This document shows positions 23,525 through 32,056 of a stretch of DNA of 64,000 bases, in pieces. Position 1 is the stretch's first letter, and each line of letters begins with the position of its first letter. The stretch is taken from contig CBDCYF010000005.1 in assembly GCA_965224065.1 (NCBI GenBank), forward strand, positions 2,604,001 to 2,668,000. Reading direction: 5' to 3'. This stretch comes from JAOTZA01 sp965224065. Its GTDB lineage: Bacteria > Acidobacteriota > Thermoanaerobaculia > Multivoradales > JAHEKO01. Made by a program: the position numbers and the translations under genes. Under the pieces are notes generated by a model. It did no database searches. It was not told where the DNA came from and saw only the letters and a program-made list of their open reading frames with translations.

Positions 23525-25873
23525 ATGTCGACTCGCACCTTTGGCGAGAGAATCACCCGCAACGAGGACCCCCGGTTGTTGACCGGCCGGGCCCTATTCG
23601 TCGACGACGTCAACCTCCCGGGGATGGCCCACGTCGCCTTTCTGCGCAGCCCGCACGCCCATGCGCGACTGGGCGAGATCGACGTTTCGGCGGCGCGCGA
23701 GATGGACGGCGTCTACGCGGTTTACACGGCCGCGGATCTCGGCGATTACTGGCGGCCGGGGCCGCTTTTGGTGCCGCCGCCACCGATCGAGCGCTGCACC
23801 TTCAACGAGCGCGTCCAGGTGCCGCTGGCCAAAGACAAGGTTCGCTTTGTAGGCGAGCCGGTGGTGATGGTGGTCGCGGCGAGCCGGTATCTGGCCGAGG
23901 ACGCGGTGGCCGAGATCTCGGTCGACTTCGAGCCTCTGCCGGCGGCCGCCGATCTCGAGCAGGCCGTTGCGGAAGACGCGCCGAGGGTCCACGAGGACGT
24001 CGACCGCAACATCTCGGCGCATGTCATCCAGGAAAAGGGCGACTACCGAAAGGCGCGCGCCGAGGCCGACGTGGTCGTCGCCAGGCGTCTGCTCTACGAC
24101 CACGGAGCGGCGGCGGCGATGGAGAACCGTGGGGTGGTCGCCGATTGGGACGACCGTGCCCGCAAGCTGACCGTCTGGGACACCACCCAGGCGCCGATCC
24201 CGATCCGCAACGGGCTGGCCGCGATGCTGGGTCTGTCCGAGAGCCAGGTGCGGGTGATCGCCCCATTTATCGGCGGCGGCTTCGGACCCAAGATCATGAT
24301 GTTCTACCAGGAGGAGGTGCTCGTGCCCTGGGTGTCCCTCCGGTTGGGCCGTCCGGTCAAGTGGATCGAGGACCGGGAGGAGAACTTTGTCGCCACCACC
24401 CAGGAGCGCAGCCAGGTGCACGATGCAGAGATGGCGCTCACCCGGGACGGGCGGATCCTCGGCGTCAAGGACGTCTTTTTGCACGACAACGGCGCCTACA
24501 ACCCCTATGGCTTGACGGTGCCGATCAACAGCCAGTGCACGCTGCTGGGCTGCTACGGCGTCCCCAACTACTACAGTGAGTTCACCGCGGTCTTTACCAA
24601 CAAGCCGATCGTCACGCCGTACCGTGGAGCCGGTCGGCAGCACGGCGTTTTTGTGATGGAGCGTCTGCTGGACTTGGCGGCGAAAGAGCTCGAGATCGAC
24701 CGCGCGGAGATCCGGCGGCGGAATTTCTTGCCGCCCGACTCCTTTCCGCACGATCACGAGATCATCTACCAGGACTTCGCGCCATTGGTGTACGACAGCG
24801 GCAACTATGAGCCGGTGCTCGAGAAGGCGCTCGACCTGATCGGCTACGACGAGTTCGAGCGCGAGACCCGGGCGCAGGCGCGATCCGAGGGGCGACACCT
24901 GGGTCTGGGCTTGGTGGCCTATGTCGAGGGCACCGGGATCGGCCCCTACGAAGGGGCGCGGGTGCAGGTCGAGGCCGGCGGCAAGGTGAATGTGGTGACC
25001 GGTGTGGGGACCCAGGGTCAGGGTCACATGACGTCGTTTGCCCAGATCGTCGCCGACCAGGTGGGAGTCGATGTGCGCGACGTGCGCGTGACGACGGGTG
25101 ACACCGATCTTTTTCATTGGGGTGCCGGCACCTTTGCCAGCCGTGGCGCGGTGGTGGCGGGCAACGCGATCCATGCGGCGGCGGTCAAGGTGAGGCGAAA
25201 GATCCTGGACCAGGCCGCGCGGGAGTTCGAGGCGGCCGAAGACGATCTCGAGATCGTCGCCGGTGAGGTGCGTGTCAAGGGTGTGCCCGGCAAGACGATC
25301 CCGCTGGGCGAGCTGGCGCTCCGCGCCAACCCGATGCGCGGGGCGGTCGAGCCCGGGGCCGAACCGGGTCTCGAGGCGACCGATTATTTTGGTCCCGAGC
25401 GCGGCGCCACCGCCAGCGGCGTCCACGCGATGATCGTCGAGGTAGACCCCGAGACGCTCGATGTCGAGATCTTGCGCTATGTGGTCGTCCACGACTGCGG
25501 CCGGGTGATCAACCCGCTGATTCTCGACGGCCAGATCCACGGTGGGGTGGCGCAGGGCATCGGCAACGCCTTCTACGAGCAACTGGTGTTCAACGAAGAG
25601 GGCCAGTTGATGAACGCCTCGTTTATGGACTATCTGCTCCCCACGGCCCTGGACGTGCCGCGGGTGGAGATCGGGCACGAGACCACCGCGTCTCCGCTCA
25701 ACCCGCTGGGGATCAAGGGCGCGGGAGAGGCGGGGGCCATTCCGGTGGGGCCGCTTTTCGCCCAGGCGGTCGAAAACGCCCTGGACGAGCCGGGACTCGA
25801 GATTCTCGAGATCCCGGTCAAGCCCAGCCGGCTCTGGGAACTGCGGGACGAGGCGCGGGCTCGCGAAGCCTGA
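23525..25873 (+). CDS. Molybdenum hydroxylase molybdopterin-binding (large, CoxL/CutL-type) subunit
   Basis: 782 residues, normal for the family, from ATG 23525 (MSTRTFGERITRNEDPRLLTG). Domain order is the aldehyde-oxidase/xanthine-dehydrogenase a/b hammerhead then the Mo-binding domains. The active-site loop reads PYRGAGRQ, the form II type, not the AYxCSFR of CO dehydrogenase. The catalytic Glu is in KGAGEAGA (~733-738). It catalyses hydroxylation of an organic, probably N-heterocyclic, substrate. No FAD or 2Fe-2S subunit is adjacent; the unpaired pair at 7111-8481 is the likely partner. An NCS2 permease follows. Confidence 0.93.
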   Translation: MSTRTFGERITRNEDPRLLTGRALFVDDVNLPGMAHVAFLRSPHAHARLGEIDVSAAREMDGVYAVYTAADLGDYWRPGPLLVPPPPIERCTFNERVQVPLAKDKVRFVGEPVVMVVAASRYLAEDAVAEISVDFEPLPAAADLEQAVAEDAPRVHEDVDRNISAHVIQEKGDYRKARAEADVVVARRLLYDHGAAAAMENRGVVADWDDRARKLTVWDTTQAPIPIRNGLAAMLGLSESQVRVIAPFIGGGFGPKIMMFYQEEVLVPWVSLRLGRPVKWIEDREENFVATTQERSQVHDAEMALTRDGRILGVKDVFLHDNGAYNPYGLTVPINSQCTLLGCYGVPNYYSEFTAVFTNKPIVTPYRGAGRQHGVFVMERLLDLAAKELEIDRAEIRRRNFLPPDSFPHDHEIIYQDFAPLVYDSGNYEPVLEKALDLIGYDEFERETRAQARSEGRHLGLGLVAYVEGTGIGPYEGARVQVEAGGKVNVVTGVGTQGQGHMTSFAQIVADQVGVDVRDVRVTTGDTDLFHWGAGTFASRGAVVAGNAIHAAAVKVRRKILDQAAREFEAAEDDLEIVAGEVRVKGVPGKTIPLGELALRANPMRGAVEPGAEPGLEATDYFGPERGATASGVHAMIVEVDPETLDVEILRYVVVHDCGRVINPLILDGQIHGGVAQGIGNAFYEQLVFNEEGQLMNASFMDYLLPTALDVPRVEIGHETTASPLNPLGIKGAGEAGAIPVGPLFAQAVENALDEPGLEILEIPVKPSRLWELRDEARAREA

Positions 25874-25892
25874 TCGCTACGAGCCCCTTCGC

Positions 25893-26168
25893 ATGAGCGC
25901 GACGGACTGGATCGGGTCGATCGGTGTCGCGTTGCTGCTCCTGGCCTTTTTGCTCAGCCTGACCCGGCGTCTTTCCGTCGGCTCGCCGGTTTACCAGTCG
26001 ATGAACGCGTTGGGAGCCGGGATGGCCTGTGCCGCCGCCGCCATGATCCCGTTCTATCCCTTCATGGTTCTCGAAGGGGTGTGGTGTCTGGTAGCGGTGG
26101 CCGCGCTGGTGCGCGGGGTCGTTTCGGGAGCCGGCCCGGGAGCCGATTCAGGAGCGGGGCCGGCGTGA
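25893..26168 (+). CDS. Small two- to three-helix membrane protein (CBU_0592-like)
   Basis: 91 residues with hydrophobic helices at about 8-26, 37-56 and 58-78 and a Gly/Ala-rich tail. It resembles small CBU_0592-type membrane proteins (start MSATDWIGSIGVALLLLAF, then VYQSMNALGA). Between the CoxL gene (19 bp upstream) and the NCS2 permease, whose GTG overlaps its stop (GTGA at 26165), it is clearly in the same operon. Function unknown. Confidence 0.7.
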   Translation: MSATDWIGSIGVALLLLAFLLSLTRRLSVGSPVYQSMNALGAGMACAAAAMIPFYPFMVLEGVWCLVAVAALVRGVVSGAGPGADSGAGPA

Positions 26169-27502
26169 GCGCGGCGCCCGACCGGGTCGGAACGGAGGCC
26201 AGGGTCGCCTACGGGATCGACGACCGGCCGCCGCTCGCCGAGGCGGTGCCGTTGGGGATTCAGCATGTCCTGGCGATGTTGCTGAGCAACATCGCGATCC
26301 CGGTGCTGGCGGCCGGAGCGCTGGCCCTGGCGTTCGATGACACGGTGCTGATCATCCAGATGGTCCTCTTTATGGCCGGTGTGTCCACCATCGTCCAGTC
26401 CTATCCCATCGGGCCGGTGGGCGCGCGAGTGCCGATCGTCATGGGGACCTCGATCGCGTTTCTCGGCGCGATCGTCGGGATCGGGCGCGAGCACGGGTTG
26501 GCGGTGGTCTTTGGCGCCTTTCTCGTGGCCTCGCTGGTCGAGGTCTTGCTGGGCTTCTCGATCGTCAGGATTCGCCACGCCTTCCCTCCGCTGGTCAACT
26601 CGATCGTGGTGATGCTGATCGGCCTCACCCTGATCCCGGTGGGGATGGACTACGCCGCCGGTGGCAAGGGCGCCGAGGACTACGGATCGCTCGCCAACCT
26701 CGGGGTTGCCGCGTTTGTCTTTGCCGTCACCGTGCTCCTCAACCAGTTCGGGCGGGGCTTCTTAAGCTACGGCAGTATGCTGCTGGGCGCCGCCGCAGGG
26801 TACCTGGTGGCGCTGGGGATGGGGCGGGTGGACTTCTCGAAGGTTGCCGAGGCCGGCTGGCTATCGCCGCCGCGTCCGCTGGCGTTTGGTCTCGAGTTCG
26901 AGTGGACCGCGATCGCGGTCATGGGGTTTATCTATGTGATCTCGACGATGGAGACCATCGGCGACATCTCGGGCACGCTGGCTGCGGTTGGGCGCGAGCC
27001 GACGGCCCGGGAGCTCCGCGGCGGCCTGGTCGCCGACGGGGTGATGAGCGGGCTCGCGGCGCTGTTTTCGGCGTTTCCCAACACCTCGTACTCGCAGAAC
27101 GTCGGGCTGGTGAATTTCACCGGCGTGGTTTCCCGTCATGTGACCGCCGTCGGGGGCGTGTTTCTGATCGCGCTGGGCCTGGTCCCCAAGGTGGGAGCGC
27201 TCTTTGCCACTATCCCGCCGTCGGTGATCGGCGGCGGTGGGCTGATCATGTTCGCCATGATTTTTTCGAGCGGGGTGTCGATCTTCCATCGCTCGGTCGA
27301 GCTCGACCGGCGCAACCTCGTGATCCTGGCGGTGGCAATGGGGCTCGGGCTCGGAGTCGAGCTGCGCGGAGAGGTGCTGGCCGGGTTCCCCGAGTGGGTG
27401 CGGACTTTCTTCGGCTCGGGATTGATCACCGGGGGGTTGACGGCGCTGGTGCTCAATCTCCTCTTGCCGCAAAGCCACGTAACATCTTCGAGGCCGGATT
27501 GA
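26165..27502 (+). CDS. NCS2-family nucleobase:cation symporter (uracil/xanthine/urate permease type)
   Basis: A 445-residue inner-membrane transporter from GTG 26165, coupled to the preceding gene. It has the NCS2 signatures METIGDISGT (TM8 region, with the substrate-binding Glu) and SQNVGLVNFTGVVSR (Q-N-x-G-x4-T). The family imports uracil, xanthine, urate or guanine with H+ or Na+. Adjacent to a molybdenum hydroxylase large subunit, it gives the best hint that the substrate of the split hydroxylase is a purine-, pyrimidine- or related N-heterocycle. The exact specificity cannot be read. Confidence 0.93.
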   Translation: MSAAPDRVGTEARVAYGIDDRPPLAEAVPLGIQHVLAMLLSNIAIPVLAAGALALAFDDTVLIIQMVLFMAGVSTIVQSYPIGPVGARVPIVMGTSIAFLGAIVGIGREHGLAVVFGAFLVASLVEVLLGFSIVRIRHAFPPLVNSIVVMLIGLTLIPVGMDYAAGGKGAEDYGSLANLGVAAFVFAVTVLLNQFGRGFLSYGSMLLGAAAGYLVALGMGRVDFSKVAEAGWLSPPRPLAFGLEFEWTAIAVMGFIYVISTMETIGDISGTLAAVGREPTARELRGGLVADGVMSGLAALFSAFPNTSYSQNVGLVNFTGVVSRHVTAVGGVFLIALGLVPKVGALFATIPPSVIGGGGLIMFAMIFSSGVSIFHRSVELDRRNLVILAVAMGLGLGVELRGEVLAGFPEWVRTFFGSGLITGGLTALVLNLLLPQSHVTSSRPD

Positions 27503-27581
27503 CACGATTCGGGCGGTTTGTTGGGATAGCGAATCAGAAAACGATGTCGCCCGGTTCTGGCTGCTCAAAGGGGGTGCGGCG

Positions 27582-29048
27582 ATGAAGATTTCGTTCCTCA
27601 AGGCCCCGGTGGGGGGGATCATCGGGCTCGAGATGATCACTTTTGTCGAGCCCTTGGGAATGGAGTGCGTCGCCGGTGGGCTCGAGCCCGAAGGTCACGA
27701 ATGCCAGATCGTGGATCTGCGGATCGACGGCGTCGAGGCCGGAATGGAGAAGGTCCGGCGGTTCGAGCCGCAGGTGGTGGGTTTGCAGTGCAACTTCACC
27801 ACCGAGCGCTACCGGATGTTGCGCCTGGCGAAGCAGGTGCGCCAGGAGATGCCCGGCACGTTGATCCTCCTCGGCGGCCACGATGCGTCACGCGATCCGC
27901 GCTGGTTCCATCACCCATGGATCGACGTGGTGGCGATCGGGGACGGCGAGGAGATCATGCCGCTCGTGGCGAGGGCCTTTGACGAAGGCAAGGACCTCCG
28001 AGACATCCCCGGCTTGATGATCAACGCTCCGGACGGTCCGGTCTTCACCGGCCCCGCCCCGGCGCGGCGCGACATCGACGAGCTGCCGATGCCGGCCAGG
28101 CATCTGATCGACGAGTACGCCAATGAGTACTACATCAATTTCCGGCGGCCCCTGGCGCTGCTGGAGACCGCTCGTGGCTGCCCGTTCAAGTGCAACTTCT
28201 GCTCGGTGTGGAAGTTCCACGAATCGACTTTCCGGGAGAAGAGCCCCGAGCGGACCGTTGCCGAGCTCGAGATGATCGAGGCGCCGAACGTCTTTGTCAC
28301 CGACGACATCTTCTGGATGAACGTCAAGCGGGGACGGGCGATGGCGCGGGCGCTCCGGGAGTCCGGGATCAAAAAGCACTACACGATCCAAACCCGTAGC
28401 GACATCATCTGCAAGTTTCCCGAGTTGATCGAGATGTGGAAGGATTGCGGTCAGTTGTCGATCTTTATCGGCCTCGAGAAGATCGACGATGCCGGGCTCG
28501 ACTCGGTCAACAAGTCCAACACCGCGGAGAACAACGACCGCGCCATCGAGATCCTGCGAGATCTGGACGTCGGCTACACGCCCAATTTCATTGTCGACCC
28601 GAGCTGGGGGCGTGAGGATTTCGACAATCTCAAGCGCTGGATCGACCGGACCGGCGCCTACAACAGTGGTTTCTCGGTGTTGACCCCGCTGCCCGGCACC
28701 GACCTGTGGGACGAAGTCGGGGACGACGTCGTCACCGAGGACTGGGAGCTCTTCGACATCGCCCACGCGGTGCTTCCAACCCGGCTGCCGATCGACGAGT
28801 TCTACAGGGAATACGCGGGCCTATGGCAGCATGCCCTCGACGTGCGCTATGAGGTTCGTGGGCGCTTCAAGACCTACCTGGGACTGATGGCCGCGCTGGC
28901 GAGCGGGGCGGTGACCTTCTCGGCGCTGCGCAAGGGAATGCGTTTCGGGCTCTCCAAGCTCTCCGACCCGGAGTCCTTTTTGCACGCCCATCACGGCAGC
29001 GAAGCGCGATTGGCCGAGGCGCGGGAGCTGGTCGACGCCGTAGCCTGA
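27582..29048 (+). CDS. B12-binding-domain radical SAM protein (HpnR/BchE-like class B)
   Basis: 488 residues. Residues ~1-140 form a cobalamin-binding-like domain (EPLGMECVAGGLEPEGHE, LLGGHDASRDP) but lack the DxHxxG base-off motif, so B12 may bind base-on, as in related methylases. The radical SAM core begins with ARGCPFKCNFCSVWKFH (C-x3-C-x2-C) near residue 200. The C-terminal 100 residues are helical. Closest impression is hopanoid C-3 methylase HpnR or Mg-protoporphyrin cyclase BchE-like enzymes; no hopanoid or chlorophyll genes are nearby, so the substrate is open. Start ATG 27582 after GGGGGTG. Confidence 0.82.
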   Translation: MKISFLKAPVGGIIGLEMITFVEPLGMECVAGGLEPEGHECQIVDLRIDGVEAGMEKVRRFEPQVVGLQCNFTTERYRMLRLAKQVRQEMPGTLILLGGHDASRDPRWFHHPWIDVVAIGDGEEIMPLVARAFDEGKDLRDIPGLMINAPDGPVFTGPAPARRDIDELPMPARHLIDEYANEYYINFRRPLALLETARGCPFKCNFCSVWKFHESTFREKSPERTVAELEMIEAPNVFVTDDIFWMNVKRGRAMARALRESGIKKHYTIQTRSDIICKFPELIEMWKDCGQLSIFIGLEKIDDAGLDSVNKSNTAENNDRAIEILRDLDVGYTPNFIVDPSWGREDFDNLKRWIDRTGAYNSGFSVLTPLPGTDLWDEVGDDVVTEDWELFDIAHAVLPTRLPIDEFYREYAGLWQHALDVRYEVRGRFKTYLGLMAALASGAVTFSALRKGMRFGLSKLSDPESFLHAHHGSEARLAEARELVDAVA

Positions 29049-29071
29049 CGGTGGCCGGCAAGAGAAACGGG

Positions 29072-29989
29072 CTAGCTGTTCTGAGTGCTGACCCGGGTGA
29101 TCGAAACGAGCATTAGGATCGCCCCGACGATCTGCACCGGCGCCAGTCGGGAGCCGTTGACCAGATAGTCGAACAGTACGGCCGAAAGCGGCAGGCAGAG
29201 CTCGCAGATGGTGGCGGTCATCGCCCGGACTCTTTGGAGCCCCCAGTAATAGAGAAAGATGGCCCCGCTCCCGGTGGTCAGGGCGATCACCAGGATCGTG
29301 CCCCACTGGGCAGCGGTGACCTGTGCAAACGGGAACGGAGCGTCCCCCGAGCTTCCGGTGCCGAGAAACAGAAGCAGGAGGGCCGTTGCCACGGTGGTCA
29401 CCCCATAGCGCCCAAAGGTCGCCTGCCAGAAGTCGAGAGAGCCGAGGAGCTTTTTGCCCAAGACCGTTGCCGAGCCAAACGATGCCGCCGCGAGCAGCGC
29501 AAAGAGCGCAGCGCGCGCGGTTGAGCCGCCGCCGGAGAAGTCGGGCAGCCGGGCCCCAAAGGTCAAGAGATAACCGCCGGCGACCGCCAGCGCCGCCGAG
29601 AGAAAGAACATCCGAGACCGCCGCTCACCGAGCAGAACCGCTGCCAGCAGGATCGCGAACACCGGCTGGAGCTTTTGCAGCAGGACCACCACGCTCAACT
29701 GGTTGAAGTTGACCAGGAAGAGGGCCTTGACGATCGCCAGGGTCCCCAGCACGCCTCCGACGAGCGCTACCAGAACCAGGGTCAGAAACTCGGTTCCCGA
29801 AAGCGCTGCAAGACGCCGGTAGCCGCTCGCCAGAAACGGTTGCATCAGAAGAAAGGGCACCGCGTGGAGCAGAAAGACGACAAACGGCACCGAGAGCTCG
29901 AAGAGACGTGGTGTGAGCACCACGCCGTCGAGGCCCCACAGGGCGGCGGCGAGACAGATCGCGATCGCCCCCGGGGTTCGTCGGCTCAT
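29072..29989 (-). CDS. EamA/DMT-superfamily transporter
   Basis: 305 residues with about ten predicted transmembrane helices in two EamA halves (ALWGLDGVVLTPRLF; LLLGERRSRMFFLSAALAVAGGYLL; final SAVLFDYLVNG). Drug/metabolite transporters of this kind export small metabolites. The ATG at 29989 overlaps the stop of the phosphopantetheinyl transferase gene, so the two form an operon. Substrate unknown. Confidence 0.88.
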   Translation of the reverse strand: MSRRTPGAIAICLAAALWGLDGVVLTPRLFELSVPFVVFLLHAVPFLLMQPFLASGYRRLAALSGTEFLTLVLVALVGGVLGTLAIVKALFLVNFNQLSVVVLLQKLQPVFAILLAAVLLGERRSRMFFLSAALAVAGGYLLTFGARLPDFSGGGSTARAALFALLAAASFGSATVLGKKLLGSLDFWQATFGRYGVTTVATALLLLFLGTGSSGDAPFPFAQVTAAQWGTILVIALTTGSGAIFLYYWGLQRVRAMTATICELCLPLSAVLFDYLVNGSRLAPVQIVGAILMLVSITRVSTQNS

Positions 29990-30852
29990 CGGCGGACCCC
30001 CGGGGCTTGGGCCGGCAGCGAGCGCGGCGCATTCGAGGCGATCGTCTCGAGCGCGATGGGACGCGCCACAAGTCGTTCCGGGTCCGCCGGGCCGCCCGGA
30101 GGGGGCTCGGCCCACACCGTCACGATGTCGAGGGGCTCCTTATCCCTGTGTTGGATGGCGACCGCGACCAGATGGTCTCCGGGCGCGCGGAACAGCTCGA
30201 ACTGCCAATCGCGCGGGTCATCCCCGGTTCGATCGGCGAATCGCACGTTCAGGACGCCGTTGTCCGACAAGCCGATGGCGACCGCGTCGAGGCGCAGGGT
30301 GAACCCGGCTCCCCGGCCCTTGAGATACGCTTCCTTGAGCGTCCAGTAGGCGAGAAACCGGTCCTGCCGGTCCTGGCCGGCGAGGCACTTGAGGCCCGCC
30401 ACCTCTTCCGGCGCAAAACTGTGCTCGGCCATCCGCATCGGGTCGAGAGTGCGGCTTGTGTTCTCCACGTCGACGCCGCAGGCGAGCGCCGGTGTGATCA
30501 GACAAGCCACCAATCCGTTGGTGTGAGCGAGGTTGAAGTCGAGCGTGGGCCGACCGGGTGCGGCGATCCGGGGCCGACCGTGCCGGCCGGTCTCGAAGAC
30601 CCACTCTTCGGGGCGTGTGTCGGATTGACGGGACAGGGCCGAGCGGGCAAGCGCGCGCCCGGTCAGAAACAGCCGTTTGGGGAGTGGGTGACCAAACGAG
30701 TCGTACCGCTGACGCTCCTCCTCGGAGAGGAGTCCGAGCGCCGCCGCCGTTCCGGTCTCGGGAGCCCAATCGTCCGGTGAGGCCAGAAACAGGCGCGCCT
30801 CGCCCGAGGGAAGATTGGAGTCTCGGGTGCGCTGCGGGGTGTCGTCGGTCAT
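29986..30852 (-). CDS. Sfp-type 4'-phosphopantetheinyl transferase
   Basis: 288 residues, somewhat longer than Sfp (about 224) owing to a C-terminal tail. It transfers phosphopantetheine from CoA to carrier proteins. The key motifs are GVDVEN (~125, Mg-binding Asp/Glu) and AYWTLKEAYLKGRGAG (~170), and the N-terminal LTGRALARSAL is also typical. No polyketide or peptide synthetase gene is in the window, so the target carrier is unknown. It overlaps the EamA gene by ATGA. Confidence 0.92.
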   Translation of the reverse strand: MTDDTPQRTRDSNLPSGEARLFLASPDDWAPETGTAAALGLLSEEERQRYDSFGHPLPKRLFLTGRALARSALSRQSDTRPEEWVFETGRHGRPRIAAPGRPTLDFNLAHTNGLVACLITPALACGVDVENTSRTLDPMRMAEHSFAPEEVAGLKCLAGQDRQDRFLAYWTLKEAYLKGRGAGFTLRLDAVAIGLSDNGVLNVRFADRTGDDPRDWQFELFRAPGDHLVAVAIQHRDKEPLDIVTVWAEPPPGGPADPERLVARPIALETIASNAPRSLPAQAPGVRR

Positions 30853-30922
30853 GGCGGGGCTCGTGGTTGCCCGCAGAGGCTACCTTAGGCCGCCGCCACG
30901 GGCGCAGGATAAGCTCAGGTCC

Positions 30923-31390
30923 ATGAGCGAGTCGACCGTCTACACCTCGCGCGTCCGGATCGAGCGGATCAAGGGTCCGGTGCGGCGGGCGTTTCTGCCC
31001 CAGGAGGCCGAGCCGGTGATCTTTGGCGTGCACTCCGAGGTCGCCGCGCACTACGGGGTTCCCCCGGAGGCCTTTCCTCCCCGCGCCACGACCCTCGACT
31101 ATGTCGTCGCCGCGGCCGGCGGCTGACTGACCGGCACCTTTGCCGGGGCGCTGGAGGCGCGCGGCGCGAAACTCGAGGAGGGCGACTTGATCGGAGAAGT
31201 CGTCGGCGCGGTGGAGAAGGACGGCAAGGTGCTGGTGATCCGCAAGATCGACGTCGTCTACTCGCTGGCGGTCGGCCCGGAGCACCACGAGACCGCCGAA
31301 CGAGTGCACGAGTTTCACGCCGACTACTGTCCGGTGGCGCGCTCGATCAGTGGCTCGATCGAGATTGCGACCCGGCTCGAGTTTCGCTGA
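30923..31390 (+). CDS. OsmC-family peroxiredoxin-like protein with in-frame UGA at the catalytic Cys position (probable selenoprotein)
   Basis: Read straight through the TGA at 31124-31126, this frame gives a complete 155-residue OsmC/Ohr-type protein. Sequence before the stop ends LDYVVAAAGG; sequence after it is LTGTFAGALEARG, so TGA sits exactly where OsmC proteins carry their peroxidatic Cys (the G-C-L-T context). The second conserved Cys is intact in FHADYCPVARSI. The frame is open to a normal TGA at 31390 with strong OsmC content (VVGAVEKDGKVLVIRKIDVVYSL). Sec-containing OsmC-like proteins are known from marine metagenomes. Sec68 would reduce organic or lipid hydroperoxides. Alternatives are a true nonsense mutation or a base error; standard annotation would give two fragments. 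Confidence 0.8.
31143..31164 (+). promoter_or_regulatory. Candidate bacterial SECIS hairpin downstream of the OsmC UGA
   Basis: A stem CCG...GCGC / GCGC...CGG closes the loop UGGAG at 31152-31156, about 26 nt after the UGA and with a G in the first two loop bases, as SelB-binding bacterial SECIS loops usually have. A competing perfect 6-bp hairpin (CCGGCA / TGCCGG, 31131-31146) has the loop CCUU without G. Bacterial SECIS elements vary widely, so this is only suggestive. Confidence 0.4.
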
Positions 31391-31425
31391 CCGCTGTAAT
31401 GCCGGCGCCTCAAAAGCCGTGTCTT

Positions 31426-31455
31426 AAAGCGGCCGGCGTCTCTGCCGGCCGTTTG
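31426..31455. repeat. Short REP-like hairpin
   Basis: AAAGCGGCCGGCG then TCTCTGCCGGCCGTTTGC, the same family as 14848-14876. It lies 36 bp after the OsmC stop and 17 bp before the DinB start, with TTT after the stem, so it may act as a weak terminator. Confidence 0.6.
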
Positions 31456-31471
31456 CTGCAGGGGTGGAGCA

Positions 31472-32056
31472 ATGTTTGACATCGGCACAGTCACAACCAA
31501 AAGTGGCATCGTAGCCGCTTTGAATACGCAGCGGGTGGAGGTCGGAGGGTATCTGGCCGCCTTTCCGACCAAAGAGTTTCTGGCTCCGCAAGGCGAGCAC
31601 TGGTCTCCCGAAGGGCACCTGCGCCACCTGATCAAATCGGTGCGCGCGGTGGCCAAGGGTCTGCGAATGCCCCGTCTTTTGCTGGCCGCTTCGTTTGGGA
31701 TCTCTCGGCGGGGCTCGAGCGATTTCGAGGCGACAAAACAACGCTACCTCGCCGGTCTGGCGGCCGGGGGGCAGGCTGGCCGGTACGGCCCGTCGGACGG
31801 GCGACCGGAGATGCCGGCGGAAGAGTGGCGGCAGGTGGTTCTGGACCGTTGGAAGCAAGCGATGAGCGATCTCGCAGCGGCCGCCGAGGCCTGGCCCGAG
31901 AAGGCGCTCGATCGCTACCGGCTCCCGCATCCGCTGATCGGCAAGCTGACCCTGCGGGAGATGCTGTTCTTTACGCTCTACCACAACGCCCATCACGCCA
32001 GACGAATCCGCGAGCGCGCCGCGGCCGACGAGAAGGAGATCGATTCAAATGGATGA
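31472..32056 (+). CDS. DinB-like domain protein
   Basis: 194 residues. The metal-binding histidines of the DinB four-helix fold are visible: HLRHLIKS (~50) and YHNAHHARRI (~170). DinB/YfiT-like proteins include bacillithiol and mycothiol S-transferases, but most are uncharacterised. ATG 31472 follows GGGGTGGAGC. The 3' end overlaps the next DinB gene by 8 bp, so the two are coupled. Confidence 0.82.
   Translation: MFDIGTVTTKSGIVAALNTQRVEVGGYLAAFPTKEFLAPQGEHWSPEGHLRHLIKSVRAVAKGLRMPRLLLAASFGISRRGSSDFEATKQRYLAGLAAGGQAGRYGPSDGRPEMPAEEWRQVVLDRWKQAMSDLAAAAEAWPEKALDRYRLPHPLIGKLTLREMLFFTLYHNAHHARRIRERAAADEKEIDSNG

Noticed and set aside
23594..25678. 694-codon minus-strand open frame
   Set aside because: Antisense shadow of the CoxL gene; composition rich in His/Arg/Asp, no ribosome site, no domain.
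30923..31126. OsmC as an ordinary pseudogene with a nonsense codon
   Set aside because: The TGA replaces the catalytic Cys codon exactly and the rest of the frame, including the second Cys, is intact; recoding explains this better, though not proven.
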